DNA from: Pannonibacter anstelovis
Lineage (GTDB): Bacteria; Pseudomonadota; Alphaproteobacteria; Rhizobiales; Stappiaceae
Direction of reading: 5' to 3'
Assembly: GCF_036881715.1 (NCBI RefSeq)
Contig: NZ_JBAKBF010000005.1
Location: 186,001 to 250,000, forward strand
Length of the DNA stretch: 64,000 nt
The stretch's first letter is position 1, and each line of letters opens with the position of its first letter. The notes beneath the pieces were generated by a model that had not been told where the DNA came from, searched no databases, and saw only the letters and a list, made by a program, of their open reading frames with translations. Shown in pieces: positions 16,937 to 26,105 of this stretch. The position numbers and the translations under genes were made by a program.

Positions 16937-18105
16937 GTGCGGAACTCTTCCAGATCCTTGAGGAGAATGGCGGCGCTCGCCTCCGCGCCGCCAAGGCGAA
17001 CGGAGGTGGCATTGGCGGGCAGGGACAAGGCCTCATCCACCGCCCGGGCAAGTGTGGCGGCAGAAAGGTCCTTCTCGGCCAGCATGACAGCCCGGCGGTG
17101 CCCTGCCAGCGCCTCGGCACGCTGGGTCTGCTCGGTTTCCTTCACCTGTGCAAACGGCACAAGCACGCTGGGCACGCCCGCCCGCAGGATATCCAGCACC
17201 GTGTTGTAGCCAGCCTGACTGACAGATAGCCTTGCGCGGGCGAGAAGGTTCGGGAAATCCCGGCGTGCCCGCTCCACGATCATGCCTTGCGGTGCGCGTG
17301 CCACATAAGAGGCGAAAGCCTCCGCCTCTACGTCATGGCCCACCAGAAGCCGCCAGCGCGCATCACCTGCGCGTGCCGACAGGGCGCGGGCACCAAGGGC
17401 CGCTTCAATGAGAGCAGCAGAAACAGCGCCGCCACCGCAGGAGAGGATCACCTCGTCCCGGCCATCTTCGCCGGGCGCCTCTGGCCGCCCGTCCGTGCTG
17501 ACATAGCCGGTGTAGCGCACCAGATGGGCTATGCGGTCCGCGAAGGGGAAGCTGTCTCCCAGCTCCACGAAGTCCGGATCGGAATGGACCAGCACCCGGT
17601 CATAGGAGGCCAGCGCCTGATCCGCCATCCACTCTTCTTTCCAGAGCTGCTGCTTGCGCACCAGAATGTCGCGGATGGAACTGGCGGTCAGGGGCCGCCG
17701 TGGCAATGCGCGAGCATGAGCCAAGAGCGGTGCCAGCTCGAACTCGAACTGGCGGCGGCCGAAGGGGTAGGTTTCGGTGAGGAGGATATCGACAGGCCGG
17801 GACTTGAAGGCAGTCATCGTGGCCTCTGCCCGGTTGGCCATCCATGCCTCGTCAATGTCAACGCCCTCCGGCGTCACCAGCCGGTTGAACACTGCATCGG
17901 GGCTGCGCACCGGCGGCAGTTCGATGACGGTGAGGCCGGAGACATCCAGCGTCGGCGGCAGAATGTTGCCGGTCGCCAGCGTCACGTCCACGCCGCGTGC
18001 TGCCAGCGCCTGCCCGATGGCGGCCGCCCGTACCGCATGACCGGTGCCGAGGAGGTGCTGAACATGGATGAAGGCGTGCAGGGGGCGTGTGGATGTGCTG
18101 GTCAT
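16933..18105 (-). CDS. MurG-like glycosyltransferase (GT-B fold)
   Basis: 390 residues. N-terminal H-L-L-G-T-G-H-A-V-R-A motif (Gly-rich loop of GT28-type enzymes), L-S-C-G-G-G-A-V in the middle, and a C-terminal nucleotide-sugar site S-Q-A-G-Y-N-T-V-L-D followed by P-F-A-Q-V-K-E-T-E-Q. The start ATG shares one base with the stop of the gene before it (TGATG). With the next three glycosyltransferases and the deacetylase it forms one transcription unit, probably building a cell-surface or lipid-linked glycan. Acceptor and donor cannot be read from the sequence. Confidence 0.82.
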   Translation of the reverse strand: MTSTSTRPLHAFIHVQHLLGTGHAVRAAAIGQALAARGVDVTLATGNILPPTLDVSGLTVIELPPVRSPDAVFNRLVTPEGVDIDEAWMANRAEATMTAFKSRPVDILLTETYPFGRRQFEFELAPLLAHARALPRRPLTASSIRDILVRKQQLWKEEWMADQALASYDRVLVHSDPDFVELGDSFPFADRIAHLVRYTGYVSTDGRPEAPGEDGRDEVILSCGGGAVSAALIEAALGARALSARAGDARWRLLVGHDVEAEAFASYVARAPQGMIVERARRDFPNLLARARLSVSQAGYNTVLDILRAGVPSVLVPFAQVKETEQTQRAEALAGHRRAVMLAEKDLSAATLARAVDEALSLPANATSVRLGGAEASAAILLKDLEEFRT

Positions 18106-19214
18106 CAAAGTCTCGTCCTCACACCCAGATAGTGCTTTTGCGCTGCATGGAGAAGGGCATCGAGACGGGATGCGCCCGCGCCGAGATCATGCCGGGCGAG
18201 AATACGGGCGCGGGCAGCCTCTCCCATGGCAGTGCGGAGGCGCCGGTCCAGGATCAGACGGCGCAGGCTGGCGGCGAGGGCGCCTGCATCGCCTTCGGAT
18301 GACAGAAGCCCGGTCAGGCCATCCTCGACAATATCCGGCACCCCAAAGGTGGCGCCGCCCGCAACGGCCAGCCCGCTTGCCTGCGCTTCCAGAAAGACAA
18401 AGCCGAACGCTTCGCGGATGGCTGGCCAGACGAATACATCGTGGCAGAGATACTGCTGCGGCAGCGCTTCCGGCGGCAGGGCTCCTGCAAAGCGGCAGCG
18501 GTCGGCGGGAAACAGCGGCGTCAGACTTTCGCGGGAAGATCCATCACCAACGAGGGTCAGCTCCCAGTCGAGGTCCATCACTTGCGCCAGCGCCTCGGCC
18601 AGCACCCGGTAGGAGGCCTCCTTGTCACCGGGGCGCATCATTCCCACCGCCAGCAGCCGCACCGGGCCTTCTCCGGGCCGGGACGGGCGCGGTTTCAGAA
18701 ACGGCGTTGCGTCGAGAAACGGCGGGAAGAGATGCAGCACATCCGGCGGCAGCACCGGCTCAAGGCAGCCCGCATCGGCCCGGTGGATCGCACCCACCGC
18801 ATCAGCGCGCTGAAGCGCCGCATCGGCGGCGGCAAACCCATATGCCCAGGGGCCGGTCTGACGCTTGGGCGCACGGCTGGCTTCCAGCACCACATAGGGG
18901 ATCGCGAAATGGTCCGCCACCGCAGGCCCGATCCAGTCCGGGGCCTTGTGGTAGAGGTGATAGGTCACCCACACATCCGGGCGCCAGCCATCCGCTTCCC
19001 AACCGCCGGTGATCCGCTCGGCCTCCACCTGTGCCGCCGCATGAGCCTGCGGCAGGTCTTCCGGTGCGGCGCGCCATGTCTTCAGTCTGCTGGCCACGCG
19101 GGTGTCATGGCCGCCCGCTTCCAGCGCCCGCAGGATGAGCTGCGCAAAGGTCCGGTCGCCGGAGGGCACCGGATCATCGGCAGGCTTCATAGGCGCATAG
19201 AAGGCGGTGCGCAT
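18105..19214 (-). CDS. Glycosyltransferase family 4-type protein
   Basis: 369 residues with the GT-B C-terminal half well preserved: L-V-G-D-G-S-S-R-E-S, then the E-x7-E motif in R-E-A-F-G-F-V-F-L-E-A-Q-A-S-G-L. The N-terminal half (A-F-Y-A-P-M-K-P) lacks a signal peptide or membrane helix. It lies 5 bases after the gene at 19220 and overlaps the gene that follows. Probably a retaining transferase in the same glycan pathway. Confidence 0.84.
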   Translation of the reverse strand: MRTAFYAPMKPADDPVPSGDRTFAQLILRALEAGGHDTRVASRLKTWRAAPEDLPQAHAAAQVEAERITGGWEADGWRPDVWVTYHLYHKAPDWIGPAVADHFAIPYVVLEASRAPKRQTGPWAYGFAAADAALQRADAVGAIHRADAGCLEPVLPPDVLHLFPPFLDATPFLKPRPSRPGEGPVRLLAVGMMRPGDKEASYRVLAEALAQVMDLDWELTLVGDGSSRESLTPLFPADRCRFAGALPPEALPQQYLCHDVFVWPAIREAFGFVFLEAQASGLAVAGGATFGVPDIVEDGLTGLLSSEGDAGALAASLRRLILDRRLRTAMGEAARARILARHDLGAGASRLDALLHAAQKHYLGVRTRL

Positions 19215-19219
19215 TCCGG

Positions 19220-20440
19220 TCAGACCAGTGCCCTGAACTTCACCGCCAGCCGGTCCAGTCCTGGCGCGGTGGCAAATTCGGCCCGCACCTTGCGCGAGGC
19301 GGCAAGGCCCAGTTCATCACGCAGGGCGGGTGCCGTGATCAGCCGGGCCATCGCCTCTGCCAGCGCCGCAGGATCTGCCGGGGGCACCAGAATGCCCGTT
19401 GCGCCGTTGTCGATCAGCTCCGGAATGGCGGAAACGGCGGTGGACAGGCAGCACAGGCCCATCGACTGGGCCTCCATCAGCACGTTGGGCAGGCCGTCCC
19501 GGTCACCGCTTTTCGTTACCTTGGAAGGAAGGACAAACAGGTCGGCGTCAAGGGAGGCAGCAATCACCTCCTCACGCGGGCGGGCGCCCATCCAGGTGAT
19601 ACGGGGGGAAAGGCCGAGCTTGTCCGCCTGCGCCTTGAGGCTCTCGGACAATTCGCCGCCGCCGATATGGGTGAAATGCCAGTTGAGCCCTTGCGGCAGG
19701 CGGGCGAGGGCGGCCAGAAGATCGTCATAGCCCTTCTTCGCCACGGCCCGGCCAACGGACAGAAGCCGCACCGGCTCGCCGCTGCCGTCACGGGTGGAGG
19801 GGCGGCCAGAGGGTTCGGGAAAACCGGTGAAGTCCAGCCCGTGATAGACCAGCTCCACCTTGGCAGGATCGGCCGAGAGGCTGCGCAGATAGTCAACATT
19901 GACCGAGGTGCAGGTCACGCCCCATGCGGCATCATCAAGCTTTGTGCGCAGCTCCCATTCGGGGCTTGTCCAGATGTCCTTGGCGTGGGCCGAGAAAGAC
20001 CAGCCGCGCCCGGACAGATGCGCCGCATAACGCGCCACCGAACAGGGCGTGTGCAGATAGTGGGTGTGGATCCACGTCACGTCTTCCGGCAACTCATGGG
20101 CAAAGACGCAGGCCTGACCCCAGCGCCGGTGCCGGCCTGCATTGCTCTCATGCTTCAGATCAGCTTCGAACAGGGCGCGGGCTGCGGCATAAGTGGGCTG
20201 CTGCTCCGCCCAGCGGCGGGCGCGGGCAACGCGCTTCGGATCGTCTTTCAGATATTCCGGCAGATACAGCACTTCGGCACTGATCTGCCGGTGCAGCTCG
20301 TGAATGAAGGGGTCGTAGGGCTTTCGCAGCGCCACAATCAGTTGGCCGATGCCCCGGCGCTCCAGCCCGAGGATTTCCTGTGCGATGAAGGTTTCCGACA
20401 GGCGCGGATAGCCTTTCACGACAACAGCAATGCGGGACAT
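19220..20440 (-). CDS. Glycosyltransferase family 4-type protein
   Basis: 406 residues. R-L-L-S-V-G-R-A-V-A-K-K-G-Y-D-D-L begins the nucleotide-sugar-binding domain. The catalytic E-x7-E region reads D-G-L-P-N-V-L-M-E-A-Q-S-M-G, a common variant with Asp at the first position. The N-terminal half opens with V-V-K-G-Y-P-R-L-S-E-T-F-I, typical of exopolysaccharide transferases. It sits second in the operon, 36 bases after the gene at 20477. Confidence 0.85.
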   Translation of the reverse strand: MSRIAVVVKGYPRLSETFIAQEILGLERRGIGQLIVALRKPYDPFIHELHRQISAEVLYLPEYLKDDPKRVARARRWAEQQPTYAAARALFEADLKHESNAGRHRRWGQACVFAHELPEDVTWIHTHYLHTPCSVARYAAHLSGRGWSFSAHAKDIWTSPEWELRTKLDDAAWGVTCTSVNVDYLRSLSADPAKVELVYHGLDFTGFPEPSGRPSTRDGSGEPVRLLSVGRAVAKKGYDDLLAALARLPQGLNWHFTHIGGGELSESLKAQADKLGLSPRITWMGARPREEVIAASLDADLFVLPSKVTKSGDRDGLPNVLMEAQSMGLCCLSTAVSAIPELIDNGATGILVPPADPAALAEAMARLITAPALRDELGLAASRKVRAEFATAPGLDRLAVKFRALV

Positions 20441-20476
20441 GGGAGAAGCCTCTGGTCTTGATCTGAAAGGGCGCGC

Positions 20477-21691
20477 TCAGACGGCGGAGCGGCGCTGCTG
20501 CTGGAAGCGGGGGCGGGCGGACAGGATTTCCTCCACGCGTGTCTCTATCACCTCGATGCCGCTAAGAAGGTTGTCCACTCCCGCCATGGAGGGCCGGGCG
20601 CGGCCGGGCAGAGCCGCCAGGGCGTCCAGCATGGGCTCAACTTGCGGATAGCGCTCGATCGGCAGCACCGTCAGCAGTCCCTTTTCCTCGGCCTGAGCGG
20701 CGCGGATCGCCTGCTCCCGGCGCGGGATGATGCGCGGCACCAGCAGGGTCGGCTTGTCGAAGGACAGGATCTCGCAGAACGTGTTGTAGCCGCCCATGCC
20801 GACGATTGCCGTTGCTGCCTGAAGGTAGGGCTCGATCTGCGGGGTGAAGCGCATGATATGCACGTCGCGCAGATGCTCCGCCCGTGCCATGAAATCCGAC
20901 ACTGCCGCCGCCGGCATGAAGGGGCCAAGCACGATCAGAGCTGGAAACAGCGGCCGTCCGTGCGATTCATATGCCCGCATCACCCAGTCCACCATCTCCA
21001 CTCCGTCACCACCGCCGCCGGGCGTGACCAGAATGAAGGGTTCCTCGCCAAAGGGGAGGGGCTCCGTCAGCTTGGCGCCCTTGGGCATTTCGCGGCGCAG
21101 AAAGCCGGTGTAGAGCATCTTGTCGAAGACGGATTGCGGCAGGTCTATCCCTGCCAGCGGATCGCACATGCCCTCCGGGCCATAGACCCACAACTCGTCA
21201 TAAAGATCCTCCAGTGCGGGATGCACGTTCTTGCGCTCCCATTCCTGCTGCAGGATATGCGGGTCATCCATCACGTCGCGCAGACCCAGAACCAGCCGGG
21301 TACCGGTTTCTTTCAGCATTTCCAGCGTGCCCAGCACCTCACCGCGCAGGCCGAGAGGCTCCTTGTCGACGATGAAGATGTCGGGGGCAAAGACCTGTGC
21401 CGTGTGCTCGATGATGGAGGAGCGGATCTCCAGCGTGTGGTCGATGTTGAGATGCAGCGACAGGGACGTGTATTCCCCGTTGCGCAGCTTGATGACGCCG
21501 GGAATGCGTACAAAATCCACCCGCGAACGGAATTCGAAGCTGCCGATAATCGGCGAGCCGGAAAGAATCAGGACCGACAGCGTATCAAACTTGCCGACCA
21601 GTGACTGCGCAATGGCACGGCACCGGCGCAGATGGCCAAGACCAAAGGAGTCATGGCTGTAGATCAGGATTCGTGGCGATTCGGACTTCAT
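20477..21691 (-). CDS. MurG-like glycosyltransferase, first gene of the glycan operon
   Basis: 404 residues. The opening I-L-I-Y-S-H-D-S-F-G-L-G-H-L-R-R-C carries the Gly-rich loop of GT28-like enzymes, then V-T-P-G-G-G-G-D-G in the middle, and V-G-M-G-G-Y-N-T-F-C-E-I-L with P-R-I-I-P-R-R-E-Q forms the donor site. First gene of the leftward operon, with its start 234 bases from that of the divergent ABC-like gene. Any promoter for it would lie beside the 22-bp palindrome at 21856-21877. Confidence 0.84.
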   Translation of the reverse strand: MKSESPRILIYSHDSFGLGHLRRCRAIAQSLVGKFDTLSVLILSGSPIIGSFEFRSRVDFVRIPGVIKLRNGEYTSLSLHLNIDHTLEIRSSIIEHTAQVFAPDIFIVDKEPLGLRGEVLGTLEMLKETGTRLVLGLRDVMDDPHILQQEWERKNVHPALEDLYDELWVYGPEGMCDPLAGIDLPQSVFDKMLYTGFLRREMPKGAKLTEPLPFGEEPFILVTPGGGGDGVEMVDWVMRAYESHGRPLFPALIVLGPFMPAAAVSDFMARAEHLRDVHIMRFTPQIEPYLQAATAIVGMGGYNTFCEILSFDKPTLLVPRIIPRREQAIRAAQAEEKGLLTVLPIERYPQVEPMLDALAALPGRARPSMAGVDNLLSGIEVIETRVEEILSARPRFQQQRRSAV

Positions 21692-21855
21692 GTGCCCCCG
21701 CGTGGTGCCCCGTCGTGTGTCTCTGTCGCGGCTCTCCCGAGCGTAAACCGCTCCGGCCTGAAGCCGATCCCTTTCCGTCCTGCGCCTTTGCTCTCTTGAA
21801 TTCCGGCAGTTTTGGGGCGGATCAGAAAAACTTTCTGCCTCTATGGCATATCCGG

Positions 21856-21877
21856 CGTTGCGAGTTAACTGGCAACG
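21856..21877. promoter_or_regulatory. 22-bp near-perfect palindrome in a divergent promoter region
   Basis: Arms CGTTGC (21856-21861) and GCAACG (21872-21877) flank a central GTTAAC (21864-21869). Twenty of 22 positions are symmetrical, and the only break is one non-pairing position per arm. It lies 48 bases before the ABC-like gene and 165 bases before the glycosyltransferase start. It looks like a repressor operator of LacI-like style; the regulator is not identified. Confidence 0.6.
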
Positions 21878-21925
21878 TCATACCAGTACAAGGATGGCCG
21901 CAGTTTCGCCAGACTGGACTTCACT

Positions 21926-24526
21926 ATGGAAAAAAGCCTTTTTCGCTTCATCTGGAAGTTCAGTGCGCGGCAACAGCTCTTCATCCTCTTTCTGACGGTA
22001 CTGTCTTATCCGGTCAGCTACATCCTGCTGGAACTGCCAAAACAGATCGTCAACGATGCTGTGCAGGGTGATGGTTTTCCGAGGGAAATTCAGGGATTTG
22101 AGTTTGATCAGATCTCCTACCTTTTCCTGCTCTGCATCACGTTTCTTGCCCTCGTCGTTGTCAGCAACGGGCTGAAGCTCTGGATCAATGTTTACAAGGG
22201 GCGGCTGGGCGAACGCATGCTGCGCCGCCTGCGCTTCGAGCTTTTTCAACGTGTGCTGAGATTCCGCCTGCCGCACTTCCGGAAGGTGAGCTCAGGTGAA
22301 ATCATTCCCATGATCACCGCCGAGGTGGAAGATGTGGGCGGGTTTGTCGGCGACGCCATTGCGCTGCCAGCCTACCAGGGCGGCCTTCTGGTGGTGCAGG
22401 TGGGCTTCATCTTCATGCAGGACCCGCTGCTGGGCCTTGCTGCCGTCAGCTCCTATCCGCTGCAGGCCTATATCATTCCGAAGCTTCAGAAAAAGGTCGT
22501 GCTTCTGTCGCGGCAGCGCGTGAAGAACGTTCGCGTCATTTCCGACAAGCTCGGGGAAGCCATTACGGGCGTTCATGAAATTCACGCCAATGATACTTCG
22601 GCACTTCATTCGGCCGATATTGCCGACCGGCTCTACGAAAATTTCAAGATCCGATACGAGATCTACAACCGGAAGTACTTCATCAAGTTCGTGAATAATT
22701 TCATGAACCAGCTGACGCCATTCTTCTTCTATCTGATCGGCGGTTATCTGGTCATTCAGGGTAATCTCAGCATCGGTGCCCTGCTGGCGGTGATTGCCGC
22801 CTACAAGGATCTGGCCGGACCCTGGAAGGAACTGCTGGCCTATTATCAGCTGGTCGCCGATGTGCAGGTGAAATACCAGACCGTTGTGGAAAACTTCGAC
22901 ACCGCTGACATCTATCCGGTCGAGAGGCTGGTGGGAGATGAGCGCACCACCCTTGCAGGTGCACTCGAGATGCACAATGTCACCTTCTCTGGCGGCGCGG
23001 CAGGGCAGGAGGTTCTTGGCGTTTCCCTGGACGTGCCGGAAGGCACCCATTGCGCCATTGTTGGCGGTGATGGCTCAGGCCGCTCGGAGGTGCTGCAATT
23101 GGCGGCAGGACTGGTTAGTCCGGCCTCAGGACGGGTGGAGATTGGCGGCCATGACCTGGAGCGCCTGGGTGAAGCAACCCTCGGCCGGGAAATCGCCTAT
23201 GTGGGCGGCGCGGTGCACATCTGGACCGGCACCATCCGTGACAATCTGTATTACGGGCTGAAGCACCGGCCACAGAACGAGGTGCAGCGCTCGGGCAAGG
23301 ACCTCGACAGCTTCTTGCGGGCGATGCGTGAGGCACGCGAAACCCGCAATCCGCTGCATGATATTCACGCCACCTGGGAAGATCTGCGGGCTGCGGGCGT
23401 TGCATCCCGGGAAGATCTTGACGTGCTGGCGCTGGCGTTGCTGTCTGCGGCCGGCATGGAGGGCGACATCTACCGTCTTGGCCTCCAGTCCCGCTTTGAT
23501 CCGGCACGCGATCCGGGCTTTGCCGAGCGTATTCTGGCTGTCCGTAGCCGGATCGCCGAACGTATTCACGAAGATGGCCGTATTGCCGCCCTGGTGGACC
23601 TGTGGGACGCCAATTCCTTCAACCAGAACGCTTCCCTTGCCGAGAACCTGTTCTTTGCGGTGCCGTCTGATCCCAATGTGATGATGGATCAGATGCCCTC
23701 CATGCCGGAGGTGAAGCAGTTTCTGTCCGAGACCGGATTGGAGACAAAGCTCGAGCTGCTGGGCCTGCGCATTGCCGAGACGATGGTCGAGCTTTTTGCC
23801 AATGTCAGTGGCGATTCAGGCCTGCTCAGCACCTATTCCTTCATCACGCAGGATGATCTGCCCGAGTTCGACAGGATCGTGCGGGCTTTCCGGTCTGAAG
23901 CGCTGAAGAATACGATCACGCCAGCCGACCGGGCACGTCTCGTGACGCTGGCCTTCCGCCTCGTTCCCGCCCGCCACCGCCTGGGTGTTCTGGACGAGGA
24001 CATGCGCACGAAGGTGGTCGAGGCCCGGCGCGACTTCCGGCACAAGGTGGTGGACGGCAGCCGGAATTTCATCGCGGTTGACCCGGCCGTCTATCTGCCA
24101 CCGCTCAGTATTGAGGACAACCTGCTCTTCGGCCGTGCCCGTCTGGACCGGCGCGACGCGCGCCAGCGGATCGACGCGCTGGTGCGGCAGGTTGTGGAGG
24201 AGGAGGGCCTGCGCGAGCCGATCATCTTCACCGGCTTTGACTATCATGTGGGCGTCAGCGGCTCGCGCCTGTCCGCCGGCCAGCGCCGCAAGCTTGCGCT
24301 TGTCAGGGGCCTGCTGAAAAATGCGCCTGTCACTATTCTCGACGATGTTGCCGCAGGTCCTGGCGAAGATGACAAACAGTTGCGCCGCATATTGCGGGAG
24401 ATCCTTGCGGGCCGTACGGTGCTGTTTGGAACGGCGCATGCTGACATAGCCTCGGAATTCGATCAGGCCGTGATCATGGATCAGGGCCGGACCGTCCGGC
24501 AGGACAACAGGGAAGAACAAGCCTGA
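21926..24526 (+). CDS. Degenerate ABC transporter-like protein with fused permease and a large internal insertion
   Basis: 866 residues. Residues 1-330 form an ABC-exporter-like membrane domain with several hydrophobic segments. The nucleotide-binding domain begins near 345 but is altered. Walker A (about 380) reads G-G-D-G-S-G-R-S with Arg for Lys, and the Q-loop region reads Y-V-G-G-A with no Gln. The signature L-S-A-G-Q comes only near residue 781, and Walker B ends I-L-D-D, not D-E. The H-loop His (G-T-A-H-A-D) is kept. The roughly 330-residue insertion repeats the segment that normally follows the Q-loop: T-I-R-D-N-L-Y-Y-G (434), S-L-A-E-N-L-F-F (569) and S-I-E-D-N-L-L-F-G (727). ATP hydrolysis is doubtful. 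A cyclic-nucleotide-binding protein and an MBL hydrolase follow in the same operon. Confidence 0.8.
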   Translation: MEKSLFRFIWKFSARQQLFILFLTVLSYPVSYILLELPKQIVNDAVQGDGFPREIQGFEFDQISYLFLLCITFLALVVVSNGLKLWINVYKGRLGERMLRRLRFELFQRVLRFRLPHFRKVSSGEIIPMITAEVEDVGGFVGDAIALPAYQGGLLVVQVGFIFMQDPLLGLAAVSSYPLQAYIIPKLQKKVVLLSRQRVKNVRVISDKLGEAITGVHEIHANDTSALHSADIADRLYENFKIRYEIYNRKYFIKFVNNFMNQLTPFFFYLIGGYLVIQGNLSIGALLAVIAAYKDLAGPWKELLAYYQLVADVQVKYQTVVENFDTADIYPVERLVGDERTTLAGALEMHNVTFSGGAAGQEVLGVSLDVPEGTHCAIVGGDGSGRSEVLQLAAGLVSPASGRVEIGGHDLERLGEATLGREIAYVGGAVHIWTGTIRDNLYYGLKHRPQNEVQRSGKDLDSFLRAMREARETRNPLHDIHATWEDLRAAGVASREDLDVLALALLSAAGMEGDIYRLGLQSRFDPARDPGFAERILAVRSRIAERIHEDGRIAALVDLWDANSFNQNASLAENLFFAVPSDPNVMMDQMPSMPEVKQFLSETGLETKLELLGLRIAETMVELFANVSGDSGLLSTYSFITQDDLPEFDRIVRAFRSEALKNTITPADRARLVTLAFRLVPARHRLGVLDEDMRTKVVEARRDFRHKVVDGSRNFIAVDPAVYLPPLSIEDNLLFGRARLDRRDARQRIDALVRQVVEEEGLREPIIFTGFDYHVGVSGSRLSAGQRRKLALVRGLLKNAPVTILDDVAAGPGEDDKQLRRILREILAGRTVLFGTAHADIASEFDQAVIMDQGRTVRQDNREEQA

Positions 24527-24568
24527 AACAAGCTCTGGCTGCAAGTAATGGTGTAATGGAGGTTGGCC

Positions 24569-25027
24569 GTGTCTCTCGATCTGGAAGTCGACGCCCTGCG
24601 CAAGGTGCCCCTGTTCCGGGGCATCGATGAAACCAAATTGCGGCTTCTGGCATTTATCAGTGACCGGATCGGCTTTCAGCCGGGAGAGCATCTGTGCGAG
24701 CAGGGAGAGGAGGGCGATACGGCCTTCATCATTCTGAAGGGAGAAGCGGATGTGCGGGTGCACAGTAACGGCCAGGACCAGACCGTTGCCATCGCCCGCC
24801 AGCATTCCATCGTCGGCGAGATTGCCATTCTCTGCGATGTGCCGCGAACCGCAACGCTGGTCGCCAGAACCGACATGGACGTGCTGTCTGTCAGCAAGGA
24901 CGATTTCCTGAAACTTTTGAAAGAATTTCCTGATATGTCATTGGAAGTGATGAGAACTCTGGCCCAGCGTCTTGAGCGCACGACCCGCGACCTGGCTGCT
25001 GCCAGGTCTGGTGAAGCGGCAGCATAG
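24569..25027 (+). CDS. Stand-alone cyclic nucleotide-binding domain protein
   Basis: About 152 residues and nothing but a CNB domain. F-I-I-L-K-G-E-A-D-V leads into the phosphate-binding cassette V-G-E-I-A-I-L-C-D-V-P-R-T-A-T-L, whose Glu and Arg are the residues that hold cyclic nucleotide ribose and phosphate. There is no helix-turn-helix, so it is not a Crp-type transcription factor; it probably regulates a partner by contact. The start is a GTG at 24569, 6 bases after ATGGAGG; a TTG at 24563 abuts that site. It follows the ABC-like gene by 42 bases and precedes the MBL gene by 11. Confidence 0.85.
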   Translation: MSLDLEVDALRKVPLFRGIDETKLRLLAFISDRIGFQPGEHLCEQGEEGDTAFIILKGEADVRVHSNGQDQTVAIARQHSIVGEIAILCDVPRTATLVARTDMDVLSVSKDDFLKLLKEFPDMSLEVMRTLAQRLERTTRDLAAARSGEAAA

Positions 25028-25038
25028 GGAGAGGCCGC

Positions 25039-25863
25039 GTGGCGGAAGATTTCTGGCTCCGGTGCTGGGGCGTGCGTGGTTCCACACCCACTCCTGGGGC
25101 TGGCACCTTGAAGTATGGCGGTGAGACGACCTGTTTTGAACTGAGGGCGGGGGATGCTCTCGTTCTGGTCGACTGCGGCTCGGGTGCGCGCAAGCTTGGT
25201 GCCGAACTGTGCATGCAGGGCAGCCGGTCCTTTGACCTGCTCTTCACTCACACCCATCTCGATCACATCTGCGGTCTGCCCTTCTTCAAGCCTGCCTATG
25301 ATCCGGCTTTCACCATCAATGCCTGGGCTGGCCACTTTCAGGATGAAACGGACTTGACCGACATCATTTGCCGGATCATGTCCCCCCCGATCTTCCCCGT
25401 GGCCGCCAACACGCTGAAGGCCGTGACCTTCCGAAGCTTCCGCGCCGGTGAAAATCTGCCGCGCAATGATGGCCTGTCGATCCGCACCATCCGCCTCAAT
25501 CATCCGGGCGGCGCCTGTGGTTACCGCTTCGATTTCCAGGGCAAGTCGATCTGCATCATCACCGACCACGAGCATGGCGATCCCGGGATCGACGCCAATG
25601 TGGAACGCTTTGTCGCTGGTACGGACGTGATGATCTACGACGCCATGTTCACGGACGAGGAATATCCCACCTATCGCGGCTGGGGCCATTCCACATGGCA
25701 GAAGGCGGTGGAGCTGTCGCAGAAGGCCGGGGTGAAGACGCCCGTCCTCTTCCACCACGATCCCCGCCGTGTGGACGGCGATATGGACACGATTGCCGCT
25801 GCTGCAAGTGCCGCCTATCCGGGCTGTCTGACCGCCATGGAAGGCATGATTCTGCGGCCTTGA
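25039..25863 (+). CDS. Metallo-beta-lactamase-fold hydrolase
   Basis: 274 residues. The metal motif H-T-H-L-D-H is complete, and further ligands are likely in N-H-P-G-G, I-I-T-D-H-E-H-G, G-W-G-H-S-T and F-H-H-D-P. The pattern, with its opening W-G-V-R-G-S-T-P-T-P, is of the PhnP/RNase Z-like branch that acts on phosphodiesters. Neighbourhood with a cyclic-nucleotide-binding protein makes a cyclic nucleotide phosphodiesterase an attractive guess, but this is inference. GTG start at 25039 with GGGAGAGG upstream. Last gene of the three-gene operon; no signal peptide. Confidence 0.82.
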   Translation: MAEDFWLRCWGVRGSTPTPGAGTLKYGGETTCFELRAGDALVLVDCGSGARKLGAELCMQGSRSFDLLFTHTHLDHICGLPFFKPAYDPAFTINAWAGHFQDETDLTDIICRIMSPPIFPVAANTLKAVTFRSFRAGENLPRNDGLSIRTIRLNHPGGACGYRFDFQGKSICIITDHEHGDPGIDANVERFVAGTDVMIYDAMFTDEEYPTYRGWGHSTWQKAVELSQKAGVKTPVLFHHDPRRVDGDMDTIAAAASAAYPGCLTAMEGMILRP

Positions 25864-26105
25864 GGGGCGCATGCCGGCAGATGAATGGCGGGGCATGGCC
25901 GATGCATCATGTCACTTCAAGGCGCTGACAAGCTGGTGCATCGTGTCTTGAATTTGCCCGGCCGCCGCACCGGCTCGCATCAGACCCTCGGCGCGGGCGT
26001 TTATGTGTGCCATCCCCTCTTTCGCCGAAGGCTGCCTGGCTTGACCGCCTCCGACTTTCGGCGCAGAGTCCCCTGCATGTGACGCGTTCGTCAATGAGTG
26101 CATAA

